Part shown: piece by piece, positions 24,314 through 35,986 of the stretch | Position numbering within the stretch: position 1 is the stretch's first letter | Layout of the letters: every line of letters starts with the position of its first letter | Notes under the pieces: generated by a model | What the model was told of the DNA's origin: nothing | Databases searched by the model: none | What the model saw: the letters and a program-made list of their open reading frames with translations, nothing else | From: Megalonaias nervosa | Taxonomy: Eukaryota > Mollusca > Bivalvia > Unionida > Unionidae | Assembly (NCBI GenBank): GCA_016617855.1 | Contig: JAECUM010012971.1 | Location: 1 to 64,000 of the forward strand | Direction: 5' to 3' | Length of the DNA stretch: 64,000 nucleotides | Translations under genes and position numbers: made by a program

Positions 24314-25527
24314 CTAGAAAATAATTAATCACATGTTATATTTTTCCAGCCTTATTATTGGGAAGATTCTTATTTTTTGTGCTTTTATTTCTCTATGTTT
24401 TCTTATATTTTTCTTTGTGCTTGAATATTGCGAAGTGGTGCTTTTCATACGTTTGCCTACTGGTTTTCCATAGGATGCGTCCCACATTGCAAAGTTGTCT
24501 GACTGATATTTATCCCAAAATGTACAACAAATTTATTCAACATTTAATGTTTTGCTCCCATAACACATATAGAACAACGTAAAATAGCGTTGGAGCAGAA
24601 CAAATACAAATAGGAACTGCTTGTATTTATTAGATCATAGTACACATCGTGAGCTTTCTCTTCTTGTAAAGAGAAAGTACAGAAAAGTAGTATATATGGT
24701 CAAGGGATTTACGTAAGACCATAGGATTAAAAAATATGCATGATGTATTATTAATCCGTTTTTATGTAAACACTTTTATTGATATCCTCATATGTATTAC
24801 ATACCAGAAGAAATGATGCTAATCTCTACCATTCTTTTATAATACGGGCTGATTGTATCGGATATATTATACAATGTTATCGACTTGTTCCTATGGTTTA
24901 AGTTATGACTAGAACGTCAAAATTAAGAACTGTCGGGTTATTAATTGATGTTCTATCGATAAAACCATTTCAGAATTTAACAAAGATTTAAAATATATGT
25001 AACGTCCTCGCGTTGAACTCATAACTTTACTTTATGATCCATTTTTGCATTATGCAATCTTGAACTGTTTGTAGAAGTATATGAAGGGAAAATTTATTTC
25101 TCCAACACTTTGCTCAATCCATACAAAACCAAAACCCGTGTGAAATGTTGCAGTTTTTTCCCCAAGCATGTTGCTGACATGGAATATGAGTCAGCAAAAT
25201 GTCGGCATGACTCTAAATTAATCCTTACTTAATTGATAGTATGTGCTATCCACAGATTTTTACATGGCAATGTTGATGGGTTATCCTTTTGAAGTATATA
25301 AATTGATTAAACGATCTGGCTTCTCCGTCTTTAACCTTTTCTCGACTCCAAATGTTACTCGAAAATATCCTAAACAATTAAGAGGCCGCATTTCTGTCAG
25401 TGTTGCGCAAAGTTTCATGACAGAGGGTCAAAGTTGGATAAATTACTGATTTTCTGTGTTTATACCACGATATACCGCTTTTACACAGCGACAATGGCGG
25501 TTGTAATCGTACTTTGATGTTCTAAGA

Positions 25528-25701
25528 CAGGGGTAGGCAACCTACGGCACGCGTGCCCAACAGGTTTTGTGTGGCACGCAAAGGGCAGCCAAAAATCTCG
25601 ATTTTAACAGTGTTACTCTCTGACTGGTGGCACGCGCTCGTTCATTTATAATTAATCTGGAAAAAAGTGGCACGCCATGTAAAATAGGTTGCCGACCCTT
25701 G
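25528..25701. mobile_element. hAT-like nonautonomous element (174 bp)
   Basis: Left end CAGGGGTAGGCAACCTACGG and right end ATAGGTTGCCGACCCTTG are inverted repeats with a few mismatches. The CAGGGGT(A/C)GGCAACC end and GGCACGC interior are typical of hAT-superfamily MITEs. An 8-bp target duplication is not preserved. Confidence 0.7.
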
Positions 25702-26114
25702 TTTTTGGGCATACAAGCAAATAGATATTTGATTCTAGTTTCAGATTATTAAAAATTAATGCAAAACTTGGAAAAATAATTTTCTTGGATATGGGATGAA
25801 AGTCTGAAAACGCAATGAAAATTACTTTAATAAGCAAAGTTAACTGTGTGCACTTCGTTTTATTTGGTTTGTAGCGGAAGTGCTTTGTGCAAGAAAATTA
25901 CCGTGTCACTGAGAAACAGACGAAAAGGCAGGTTTTAATAAATTTTAATAACATATAATGCTGAAGTGTCGTAAAATAATTCATATCATTTAATTATTAT
26001 ATACTGGAGGACAATGTACTGGAAAATAGATGACTATTATTTATGATTGTTTCGCTCGGAGTACTGCTGACATTAATTCACTAGTAAATTTCAGAGGAGT
26101 AATTTGAATTGTTC

Positions 26115-26640
26115 AGAATACTTTCTAAGAACGTTTTTGTTTCTTTGAACGTGTCAATAAATTGTCATGCCGATCGATAGACAAAATATGATGATCTACA
26201 CGTGCACGTGCTGCACGCAGGACACCTGCAGATATATGCGTGTTACGTGACATCGATAAATGACGGTGACGTGAAAATGTGCGAGAACGAGAACAATTCT
26301 GCTAGTGTGGAAGGAGCATAGTATAAATGACCGTCGCTCTTTGTGAACTCTCTGACTAATAGAAAGACCGACTTGGATAAAGTTTGCAGATGCAGTTCTC
26401 TGCCATATCTTACAATTCTGAAGTGGTTCCATCGTTTTCAAGAAGGTGGAGAATCCAGGGAAGATGACCCACGTTATGAAAGACCGTTGTCTGCGAGTCC
26501 CATAAATAGTACAACTCTTCAAACTGCAATCCTGTATGATGATGGTAAACAATGTCGCTGCCCGTACAGACTGACCAAGGAAAGAGCGACAGCGCCACCT
26601 TGGCAGCAGTTTGGTACGTCTATCTATACACATACACTAA
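26115..26640 (+). pseudogene. Mariner-family transposase remnant, copy 2 (N-terminal part only)
   Basis: Homologous to 5780-6190 from the untranslated leader into the helix-turn-helix region, which reads 'LKWFHRFQEGGESREDDPRYE'. The shared leader includes GATCGATAGACAAAATA and CAGATATATGCG. Everything after the HTH linker, including the whole catalytic domain, is absent or unrecognisable. Confidence 0.7.
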
Positions 26641-26908
26641 GCACCCTCTTTCAAGGGTTATATACAGTTGCGCGTTAGAGCAGAAAAAGCAAAGGCAAAA
26701 TGGTGAAACAAAAATATGCTTAAATAAGCGATAAGACAAGAAGCTTGGATAAAAACAAGAAGAAAAAAAATGTTTCTCTATAAAGGTATTAAACAGACTG
26801 CGCGAACGTCTAGTTCCAGCAATACTGCCATACTTCTTTGGAGTTTATTCCAATGTACAAAGCCAGAGGAAAAGAGAAATAGTTATAATAACTGGCCGCT
26901 GCCTGAAT

Positions 26909-26944
<36 letters not shown>

Positions 26945-27094
26945 GTCTACTCATTCTAGTCGCTTGTCGTAACATAAGGTATTTAATGTATATTACGAAT
27001 CTGTGTACGATTGTTATGTTATATTTTTATGCTTCATTATGATTTGTGCTTCATTTAAGACTGACGCAGTGTATTTATTCGCTCTTTATTTGGT

Positions 27095-27225
27095 TTTGGG
27101 TTGGTTTTACGGTCCTGCAACACATAAAGGTCATATCATGCGTTGACAAATTGAGTAACCAGCCTTGGCGAGTGACATACACCCATACCCAATCTGATCT
27201 GCACAACCAGGTTCCACTATGATAC
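27095..27225. mobile_element. Possible SINE fragment
   Basis: GGTTTTACGGTCCTGCAACACATAAAGGTCATAT resembles, from memory, the body of a SINE common in bivalve genomes. No second copy lies in this window to confirm it. Confidence 0.25.
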
Positions 27226-27447
27226 ACAGGTGAGAATTACCGGTTATGTTTCTCACGAATATATAATAAATAGAATAACATATGTTAGCACAGCGATTAT
27301 ATTGAATGGTGCGCTATTGTTTAAAATCAAGGAGTCCCAATGTGACCTTAGACATATTATCATTTGTTTTAAAAGTTTAATTTGGATCAATCGGAATGCA
27401 TTGTGACCAGATTTCAGGGATACGGGTTGGAGAGGGCGATTACTAAC

Positions 27448-27594
27448 CACATGGAGGGGGATGTTTTCCTTCTAGCCAGCATTCATAAGTTTCGTCCATC
27501 TCTATTGGCAAATAACCGTCTGCACACGGATTTGTCGTAGGACCAGTAGAAACACAATCATTCTTGATCAGATCATCCATTGGGCAGTCTGTAT
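27448..27594 (-). CDS. Exon: last units of the C-x14-C array
   Basis: 49 codons, phase 1 both ends, acceptor AATGCAG and donor GTTAGT. It begins 'DTDCPMDDLIKNDC', a shortened unit, then 'CADGYLPIEMDETYEC', a standard 16-residue C-x14-C unit, and ends in a Pro-rich 'KHPPPCG'. It bridges the cysteine array to the first downstream EGF exon. Confidence 0.85.
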
Positions 27595-27640
27595 CTGCAT
27601 TTTGTGAGGAAGAAAATTGTAATGGCAACGTCAGTATTTC

Positions 27641-27642
<2 letters not shown>

Positions 27643-27735
<93 letters not shown>
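27643..27735. repeat. (TA)n microsatellite
   Basis: About 93 bases of pure TA, 50 bases upstream of an exon acceptor of the minus-strand gene. It creates artificial Tyr-Ile ORFs. Confidence 0.95.
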
Positions 27736-27739
<4 letters not shown>

Positions 27740-28319
27740 CAGACTTTTTATATCTACGAATTAACTCGCTTGGAAATGCCGTATTATTGCTGTCATTGTC
27801 GGTCTCCACTGGAGTCTGTCCTTAAAAGGTCGGTTTATTTACAAAGGTTACATGTACTACGAGGTTGACCTTCGTTATTACTGTGATCCCATGCTGATAA
27901 TTAAAAAGATATTAAATTATTTACCTACTATTTTGACACATTTGATGCGAACGATCAAATAGGAACCAATGGTTTTAATTTTCCGTCTATTTGGAGCATG
28001 AATTATCTGTTTTTATGCGAAAATTAATGCAATTCAGCAACGTCATATTACTTTCACTCGGGTTGGAAATTGTCAAGTTCTGTTTGGCAAGCAAAAAATG
28101 CACAGATAAAATAAAAGCAAACATATATTGATGTTTAGTGTAGTAAAATTTTTGATTTTAAGAAAAAAAAATTTGACTTGATCAACACTCTTAGTTGTAG
28201 TCTATATAGCACCGCAGTGAACACAAACCGACTCGTGACGCAACGAACCATTCGCGGATCTCTGATTCTTGAATATTATTAATACATTTTACCTCTGCAA
28301 TGGTTCCGCTGGATAATTA

Positions 28320-28890
28320 TTACATGCTTCCATAACCGGGAATGTTATTAGGTGCTGTTCTGTGCATTTGCAACAAACACAATGGAGAGAATGTTGGCAT
28401 TACTCTACGCTACTTTCATGTAATGTTACTAAAGTTTCTTTATATGTGATGTTACGGAAATAACTCGCTCCCTAAATAAACAGCTGATCGAATGGCTGCT
28501 CCCATGTACTTGAGAAATGAACTAGCAGTTTTACAATAAGTAAAATGATTTTTGTCCCAATAGATATCAGTATTGTCTGAAAGAGCAATAAATAAATTTT
28601 ATATCACCAAAAATATATTAAAAAAGTTATTGACTATTGTTTCCAATTTACCTCTGATGTCCAGGAAATGAGAATGTCTGATCGGAACTAGCAGTCTTTT
28701 GAGAGGTGCGCTTCTGTAGTAAGGCCAGGAAGTATATTCTATAACTCAAATTAGGGAACTAAAAGCCCTTTTTTAAACATCACATAAGAAAAACCAGGTC
28801 TTGTTTAAATAACCATGATAACTAGTAGGAAAACCTAGGAAATAATTTTTAAAAAATATAATAAAACCCTGTGAAAAGTAAGCAGTTATG
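28320..28890 (+). mobile_element. PIF/Harbinger-like MITE, decayed copy 2
   Basis: Shares ordered blocks with the complete copy at 42601-43265: CACAATGGAGAGAATGTTGG, ACTTTCATGTA, GGCTGCTCCCATGTACTT, TCCAG.AA.TGA.AATG, AAATAACCATGATAACTAGT. Terminal repeats have decayed. Same orientation as the complete copy. Confidence 0.7.
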
Positions 28891-28972
28891 GAGAGAAACC
28901 TTAAGTAATAAATGGTCATTTTGACGTGCACGGTGAATGTTGACTTTGCAAAGCAGACATCCTTTAGAGAAA

Positions 28973-29047
28973 GTGCCCATAGCCGAATGGTCTAGGGGTT
29001 TCATCACCGATACCCGAAGTTGCTTGGTCGAATCCACACGTTGGCAA
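28973..29047 (+). other. tRNA-like sequence (pseudo-tRNA or SINE head)
   Basis: TAGCCGAATGGTCTAGGGG fits an A box and D arm and TTGGTCGAATCC a B box, with a tRNA-like length of about 75 bases. The acceptor ends GTGCCCA and TTGGCAA pair only partly. More likely a pseudogene than a working tRNA. Confidence 0.45.
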
Positions 29048-30344
29048 GGTGTATTTTTATTCCCATGCATTCTTTAAAAATATAATTAAAACAGAGAAAA
29101 ACAACACATGTATATTCTAGACATGCGTGGCCACAGGTAATAATGAAAATATTGTGAACTAAAATGGCGCTAGTGACACCATGTAGTCATTCAATTTTCA
29201 AGTGTTAAGCGACACTGAAACGTCTAAATAAAATATTATGAAATAATGTCAACACCTATGAGAAAATCTGGTTTTGCAAGTATCTGCGAGGTTGGTCTGA
29301 TATCTGTTTCGTACCACTTTGTAAACCGAATATCTTGCCTCCCATATCAAGGTGTGATATTATCTAAGCTATTCCCTTTACTGTCATTGCACGTTTGATA
29401 GTAAAAATCTTTACGAATAAAGTTATTTGTGTGCGTACATTGAAAAATCGTCCAAACAAAACCTGAAAAGAACTGGAAATTTCTTAAAGATTGCGACTGT
29501 TGCTTTCTTTTTTCACTTAGAAAGTAATAATCTATGTGAATATTATCGAGTTGTGCCTAGAAAAAAATGATTCAGCGTGTTTTCTTCATGAAAAATCAGT
29601 TGGGTTTGACAATTTCGGCCAGGGTAGACACTATTTACATCATAAAGTCATAACTTTTCGAAACGATTTGGGCAATAATGGGTAGACAAACCTACTCGAA
29701 GAAGCCAATTGCTTCAGGGGAAAATTAATTTATTGAGAAAAGAGTATTTTGTTTCTAAAAAATTAAATTTTTTAAGCTTTCCTTTGCTAAAAATCACTTT
29801 TTAATGAGATTAAGAACCACTGATAGTTCCGCATAAAATTGTAAAATGTAACAAAATTATTGCTTTAAATAATAAAAAGGAAATCTTATAAATGTTAGCT
29901 AAATTTAATACCTTTTTAAGAATGATCAAAATGCAAATTGCATATATTATATTTATTTTAGTAAACTCCCGCAGTCTTACATATTTGATGTAATTGATAA
30001 TTACGTAACGAATGTAACAGGTGTTGGTTCACTTATCGGTCGTAGTCAAAGAGCGTTGAGACTACCTCGGTTATTTCTGGGAGACACAAATATATCTCAG
30101 TTAAATGTCGGCGTTGTAATTTGCAGAAGAAGACTTGGTGGAACAATTACTTAATACGCGATATTCATAGTATGGTAAATTCCGCTTCAGTGGTTCATTT
30201 ACTTCCATGGAAGAATGCCGAGTATGGGAGAGCTTAACTTGTTTTCGAGTTGTTTAAACTCTGCGGATTTTCTGCTTTTAACTTTTTTCCCATGTTTACA
30301 ATGTTTAGAGTCTTAAATTTGTTCAAATGTAGACTTATACATAC
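29048..30344. other. Intron sequence, no gene seen
   Basis: AT-rich intron of the minus-strand gene. No exon or repeat was recognised. Confidence 0.45.
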
Positions 30345-30626
30345 CAGTTTGACCGGCGCATGTGGGTAAACCCTTCTGTAGCGTCAGTATAAAGCCTGGA
30401 GGACATTCTATTTGCAATTTGATCGGTTTGCAGACGAAACCATCATCAGTAGGAACTGCCTTGTATCCGTCGTTACACAATTCACGTCCCTCTTCGACAA
30501 GGACACATTTCTTGGTCTGACCATTTTCATTGGGAATCTCTCCCGGACCGCAAACTGGGAGATTGTCGATTTCATTATTCGGGAGACAAGCAAACATGCC
30601 TCCGGTATCTGTCAATATTTCATCCT
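30345..30626 (-). CDS. Exon: C-x14-C array, units 14-17
   Basis: 94 codons, phase 1 both ends, acceptor TTTTTCAG and donor GTATGT. Its start completes a unit whose first Cys is in the previous exon ('CT' + 'EDEILTDTGGMFAC'). It then has CGPGEIPNENGQTKKC, CNDGYKAVPTDDGFVC and CPPGFILTLQKGLPTC, each 16 residues. Linkers between units are 9-14 residues and partly hydrophobic or acidic. Confidence 0.9.
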
Positions 30627-31065
30627 CTGAAAAATTAAAATAATATACTGCGTACGGTTTTTGTCTATTTAACCAATTAAAGTCATTATATTTATCGATT
30701 TTTGGACACTGCTCATAGGCGTGGTCAGCAGTTTCAATAACTGCTTCATACAAACTGCACAGGTTCCATATCGGCCAGTTTCCTTGGGTGTGATGGCGTT
30801 TATAATTTAGACTTTTAACAGTCATCCCTTCTTGAAAGTGCCAAAAAACATCGCAGGATTTTAAGATGGGTAACAGAAGTAAATGGATAGCTCGACCATG
30901 ACTATTTTGGATATCTTTGATTAAGACGGGCATGGACAGCTCCAAAAGACAATAAGCGAATAAATTTTTTTCGAATACTGATTTCATTATTGCTTGAAGT
31001 CATTACGGTTAAAGTTCCAATGTCATTATTATTTGAAGTCGTTATATGGTAGATACTGAATTTAC

Positions 31066-31586
31066 CTGTACATATCATTCTTGCTTCGGTGTCAGTGATG
31101 CATATATATTCATTGGTATAGATAGCCACATGGGTTCCCAGTGAACATTGACGTTTTGTAGAGGCCAAGATGTCTGGTCCACAAACAAACCTTCTGGGAA
31201 ACAACGTAAGAACTTGACCCTGTCCACATAATTCAGTCTTTTGTAATCCTTTATTTCCATCTTGTCGATATCTACATTTTGATATTTCACCCGTCTGGTC
31301 CAGTTCTTGGTCTGGTGGACAAAAATTCACATTGTGTGTTCTCGAGTCGTATTTCTGACATTCAATTCCGGTGGGTCCATTAATCTCTATTTGCCCCGGA
31401 GGGCAACTTTTCGGAGTGAAACCGCAGAATACTCCAGAATCGGTTTCTACTAGCACCTGTCCAGGTGGACATTTTATGTCGCCATTTTTTCCCACGCACG
31501 TGGCTTCTCCATTATGGACAACAGATACCTGTCCCTTGGGACAGTCGATGATTTGAAGTTCAGCAGGAGGAACATACTGGCAAAGT
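31066..31586 (-). CDS. Exon: C-x14-C array, units 7 (end) to 14 (start)
   Basis: 521 bases, entering in phase 2 and leaving in phase 1; acceptor TTTGATTCAG, donor GTAAAT. After completing unit 7 it carries CPKGQVSVVHNGEATC, CPPGQVLVETDSGVFC, CPPGQIEINGPTGIEC, CPPDQELDQTGEISKC, CGQGQVLTLFPRRFVC and CSLGTHVAIYTNEYIC. Later units lose the CP start, which suggests decay from an ancestral CPPGQ form. The only unit-to-unit near-repeat is CPPGQ at the second and third units. Confidence 0.9.
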
Positions 31587-32714
31587 CTGAATCAAAGAAA
31601 AACAAATATGTGATTAGTAACAGTTTAAAAGCACCCATGATCACCTCACAAAAATCAACAATTAAGCAATACAAGTTCTCCTTGCTGATATACACTGGTT
31701 TAAGTTATTTCTTTAAGGCAGATATTATCCTGCGCTTTCTCCAAGGTACATTCGTACCTTGTATGATAATCAAAAACTTCTAGGTATCACAATACTGACT
31801 GAGCCGATCAACTGTTTATACATCCTACTGTAGTCTCTAAGAAAATCGTTCCAATTTCATCATTGATTTTTCCTGGCGATGTACTGACCAGAAAAGGTTT
31901 CGTTTGTTTTTAATAGAAAGCAGCATTTATGCCATTACAACTACAAAAAAAAGTTTATTGAGTTCAGCCTTTTCGCGGTTGTGTACAATGACAATGCAAA
32001 CAAGAGTGGAAAGGGGATTTGCTCTAACAATTCTAGTCATTTCATTCAAATGAAACTTTATTAAAAAAATGCAACATAACATATGCTTTATTTTTGTATA
32101 TAATTTGTTTCGAAGTTAGAGCCTAACATAAGTATTGTGTCTTTGTGCATCTATACTTACAACGAATGCACTTTATTTCATAAAACATTTAGGAAAATTA
32201 AGGAAATATAGGAAGTTAATTAGCGTAGTGATGCCGTTTAGTCTGGCGCGATGCATTTGAGCGAAACGATGACCCATTTGTAAGAAGAAAAAAAATGTTG
32301 CTCATTGAAATTGTTTTCCAAGCTAGCTGAATAGCTTTACACGTACCTAACTGCCTTTATTTTTTCCAATGCCAAATTTTAGCATCTGTTCTTTGCACAT
32401 CGTAATTTATGTCTTACGATTCCAGTCAGTAAATCTTGTACAGAAATTCGCCACTTTTAGCACATTATTCTAGATTATATTTGTTTCAAGAATCCTTAAT
32501 TCGGTTGATTACTTTGGCATAGCTAGTTAACACCCATCCTTAACTCTGTTGTTTACTCTGGCATAGTTAACACCCAGACATAATTCTTATTCAGAAGCGA
32601 GATTTTTTGCACAAATCTAATGGGTGCTAGAGTTGTCGCTTTACTGTCCATCCTGAAATTAAGATTTGTTGCTCAAATGCCTGCACCCCGCATGAGTCCT
32701 TTCAGTGCACTCAC
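31587..32714. other. Intron sequence, no gene seen
   Basis: Intron between two array exons. A small duplicated phrase (TTGATTACTTTGGCATAG.TAGTTAACACCCA and TTGTTTACTCTGGCATAGTTAACACCCA) lies at 32505-32576. No exon seen. Confidence 0.5.
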
Positions 32715-33192
32715 CGTCCTACAGGTGTCTCTACAGGTATTAAGCCTGCTGGACACAGAGATTCTGTGCTCATTGACTGGCATATCCTCCCACCTTCTTC
32801 TGTTTCTACAGCAACCTCATCGGAGGGGCAGACATCAATAGGGACGCACGCGAACCCATCATCTCGATCTGCCACCTCGAATCCATCTGGACAAAGAGGC
32901 TGCGGAACTACTTCTTGGACGCATACAAATTCAGAATCGGAAAGAATTGGAATCCTGCCCTTTGGACATTTAGGAACTGATTCTACATCAGGAAACTGAC
33001 ACACAATGCCCTCGGGTATGGTTCTTGGGGTATAGCCTGGAGGACAAGCAGACATTTTGCCCATTTTCCCCAGTTCAACACATTCGATGCCATCCTCAAC
33101 GAATATTGTTAACTGTCCCTTTGGACAAACCTGCTTGACATGCACTTTCTCGCACTTCTGCCCCTCTGGTGTAATGATTAACTGCTGCCCAT
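32715..33192 (-). CDS. Exon: C-x14-C array, units 1 (end) to 7 (start)
   Basis: 478 bases, phase 1 in and phase 2 out; acceptor GATTTGCAG, donor GTGAGT. It completes unit 1 ('CE' + 'DGQQLIITPEGQKC') and carries CPKGQLTIFVEDGIEC, CPPGYTPRTIPEGIVC, CPKGRIPILSDSEFVC, CPDGFEVADRDDGFAC, CPSDEVAVETEEGGRIC (the only 17-residue unit) and the start of CPAGLIPVETPVGRLC. The most regular part of the array: C-P-x-G at the start and G-x-x-C or F-x-C at the end. Confidence 0.92.
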
Positions 33193-34299
33193 CTGCAAAT
33201 CGCAAATCGTAAAAACATGTACAAAATGTGACTAATATCATTCATGTTTTTATTTTTGTTCTTAAGTATAAATATGAGCAAGTTGTACATATTAATACGT
33301 GTCTGTGTAGTAGCACCATTCACTGATTCACTGACACAGAACTTGAATGTTCACCGAAAATCATATGTACAGTAGAACCTTTGTAACTAAAACAATAAGA
33401 ACTCAAGTTAGTTAGATCAAGACACCATTAGTTCTAGCGAACTCGGTTGAAAGATTTTAAGCGGTTGGTGTCGATGTTTGATGTTGTGAACACTGTCAGC
33501 GATATGTTTAAACTATTGAATAGTGGTTCGAACTTCCTGTCTTACCATTCTTACCAAGATGACCTAAATTATTTAACAACATACAGTTGCTTTATTTCGC
33601 TTGTCATTATGATAACCACTTGATGTTTTTTTACAAATAACTTTTGATTACCATGCTTTATCGAAACACAAATCGAGGTTGTCATGACAGTTTCACTTTA
33701 AATCTCGATCAGATGCAATTTCAGAAAGCCACGATATATGTTGCTGTTAGTTTCTCTAAACAACGCATCTCTCTTTAGATATATGTTGCCTATGTGCCCA
33801 GCACGGCTGTAAAACTTTTATTTTGACAAGGTGGATAGGTGGTTAGCGTTACGAAGGGTAAAAAGCCCCTGAATCAGTTCGAGAGTTAGTAAAATAAAAT
33901 CCTCCAGTCATCAGCACATTCTTAACAAAAATTATTCATATACATTCTGCGTGGACTAACTCGCCATTTGAAACATCCTGTGTGTCTGAGCCAACATTTG
34001 TTTAGTCATCATATTGTGTTTTAGGTCATTATTAAAACAAATAAAATAAAATTAAATATAAAAAAAGCCAATCAACAAAATAAGTTATTGAGTCTTTCAA
34101 AGAGACAGATGCGCTACTGCTCGAAACGAATTTGTATGAATTCATGAACAAAAGCAATGACGTTTGACTTGACCCCAAGGTCACTTAGATCTCGTTTTTG
34201 AGCTTGTTTATAATTGAACGGACAAGTTGTTGGTGAGAACTTACCCAGTTCAGGACCAATTGCATATTCCTAGAGTTATTTAAGTGAAAACATCATGTG

Positions 34300-34985
34300 A
34301 GTGCCACCATTCTTTTTAAAGGAATGGTGATCTTAGGAGTTTCTATATGGCTACGATAGGTGCCATGTTGGAAGTCAGATCAGCGTCATTTTCACTGGAG
34401 ACTTGTTAAAAACTGTTGTAGTATTTCAGTGAAAAGCCGGTTTAAGATATGCCCATCCGTTCAGGAATAGTAGCCATATTAATGTTTTCAAGATTTCCGT
34501 CAAGCAACCATTTTGACGTTAGATTAGCTTGTTTTAATATAGGACTAACATCATAGCACAAGAAGTGTTTCAGCGAACTCCCACGTCGATAGGACCATCC
34601 GTTAAAGAGACGTAGTTATAACAAGATTTTCTTGATAACTGCTGTGGCAGCCATATCTGAAGGTCAATGGTATACCTTTTTCATTCATGCGGGAGAAGTA
34701 TTAAGATGGTCACTATGGGGCCATGATGGATCTGATCAGCACCATTTTCATTTAAGACCTTTCATATTCCATAAAACGTCTATTAGATAAAACTACATGC
34801 CTATTTGATCATCATTTCAGCAGAAGTAATGATAAAAACATTTTCAAGATGGTCGCTATCGTGGCCATTTTAGACTGTCTACATGTCATAAGTAGTCTTT
34901 TAGAGAAAAACCCCTGTCGATAGGACCATCGATTCAGGAGAAGTGATAAGAGTATTTCAAGAGGTCGCAATGCTGGCCCTATTTT
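34300..34985. repeat. Degenerate repeat region with recurring CAAGATGGTCGC / GGCCAT phrases
   Basis: Blocks such as TCGATAGGACCATCC, TTCAGGAGAAGT.AT.A and TTTTCAAGATGGTCGCTATCGTGGCCATTTT recur every 120-200 bases with heavy divergence. Probably an old minisatellite or internal repeat of a transposon, in an intron. Confidence 0.45.
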
Positions 34986-35986
34986 TCACTAGTTGAAAGA
35001 GAAGATAGTAACACTCGGAAGGATTCCATACTCGTTGGACAGACGAGTTAGCATGTAAGTAAAGTAAGGTAATTTCAATACGTTGTTTGTCACGCAAGCG
35101 TATCAGCAAATAAACAAACCGGTAAAATGATAAGAATAGCAAGTTCGTATGTAAACAACCCACCATAACTGACTAGAAGGTTGGAAAATCATGGCGTAGA
35201 GTACGTAATCTCGCCGTTCCATGGTCATTTTAAATAACCTGAACGATTTCAAACATCTTTTATCTAACTTTCTGTTAAGGCCCCAGATTTTAAAAACTTG
35301 AAGAATAATATGAGCTGGGCTGTGTTTCGTGGTGCTCGGACCGTGAACATGTGTCACTTTGATGATAATTTGGACGTTTGTCGACTTGTTAGCCATTGTT
35401 CCGACCAAAGTATAACCTGGACTTAACCTTGGTTATGAAAACATGGTGGATAAGTGAGCGTCCTTGGACACGAGCACACTGTAAGTAGATTAAGAGAAAT
35501 TAAACCATTTAAAAATAAATAAAGTTATATAAATACTATTTTCTATCTAGAAGTTAAACAATAAGAGTTTGAAAACAAAATAAATTGTGTAAAAATTTAC
35601 CACTTGTCTGTTTCGAGAAAGCTATTTTCGCGCGTAAATAGGAACTCAGTTTGGGTCATGAAATCTCTGTTAGAACAGACTTGTTGGTCAAATCGAAAAG
35701 AACGAACCCAAGAGTGCATATTTACAGCCTGGGACCTAGTTTCAAATGAAGGCTTCGATTTAAAACTACCACGTCAATGAGTGTAATAAATTATACTTTA
35801 GTTCGCCACAGTAGGATTTCCCAGTAACTTACCAGACAGAACTGAGACAATCATGCTTGATATCATTATTGTAATTGGCCAAGCGCAACTCAGAACGCAC
35901 TCGTTGTATCAGTTTAGAAATGCCTTTGGAAGGAAATGCGCTTTAATACATGAAGTGCGTACATTCTTGGGTAGTATATGACTTAC

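Noticed and set aside
27564..27825. Open frames of repeated Tyr-Ile
   Set aside because: They are translations of a (TA)n microsatellite; same for 37927-38432 upstream parts and 56286-56543.
28973..29047. Functional tRNA gene
   Set aside because: A and B boxes are present but the acceptor stem pairs poorly; listed only as tRNA-like.
30313..30987. 224-codon ORF as a single exon
   Set aside because: The part beyond 30626 lacks repeat character and is intron; the acceptor at 30627-30628 restores the C-x14-C spacing.
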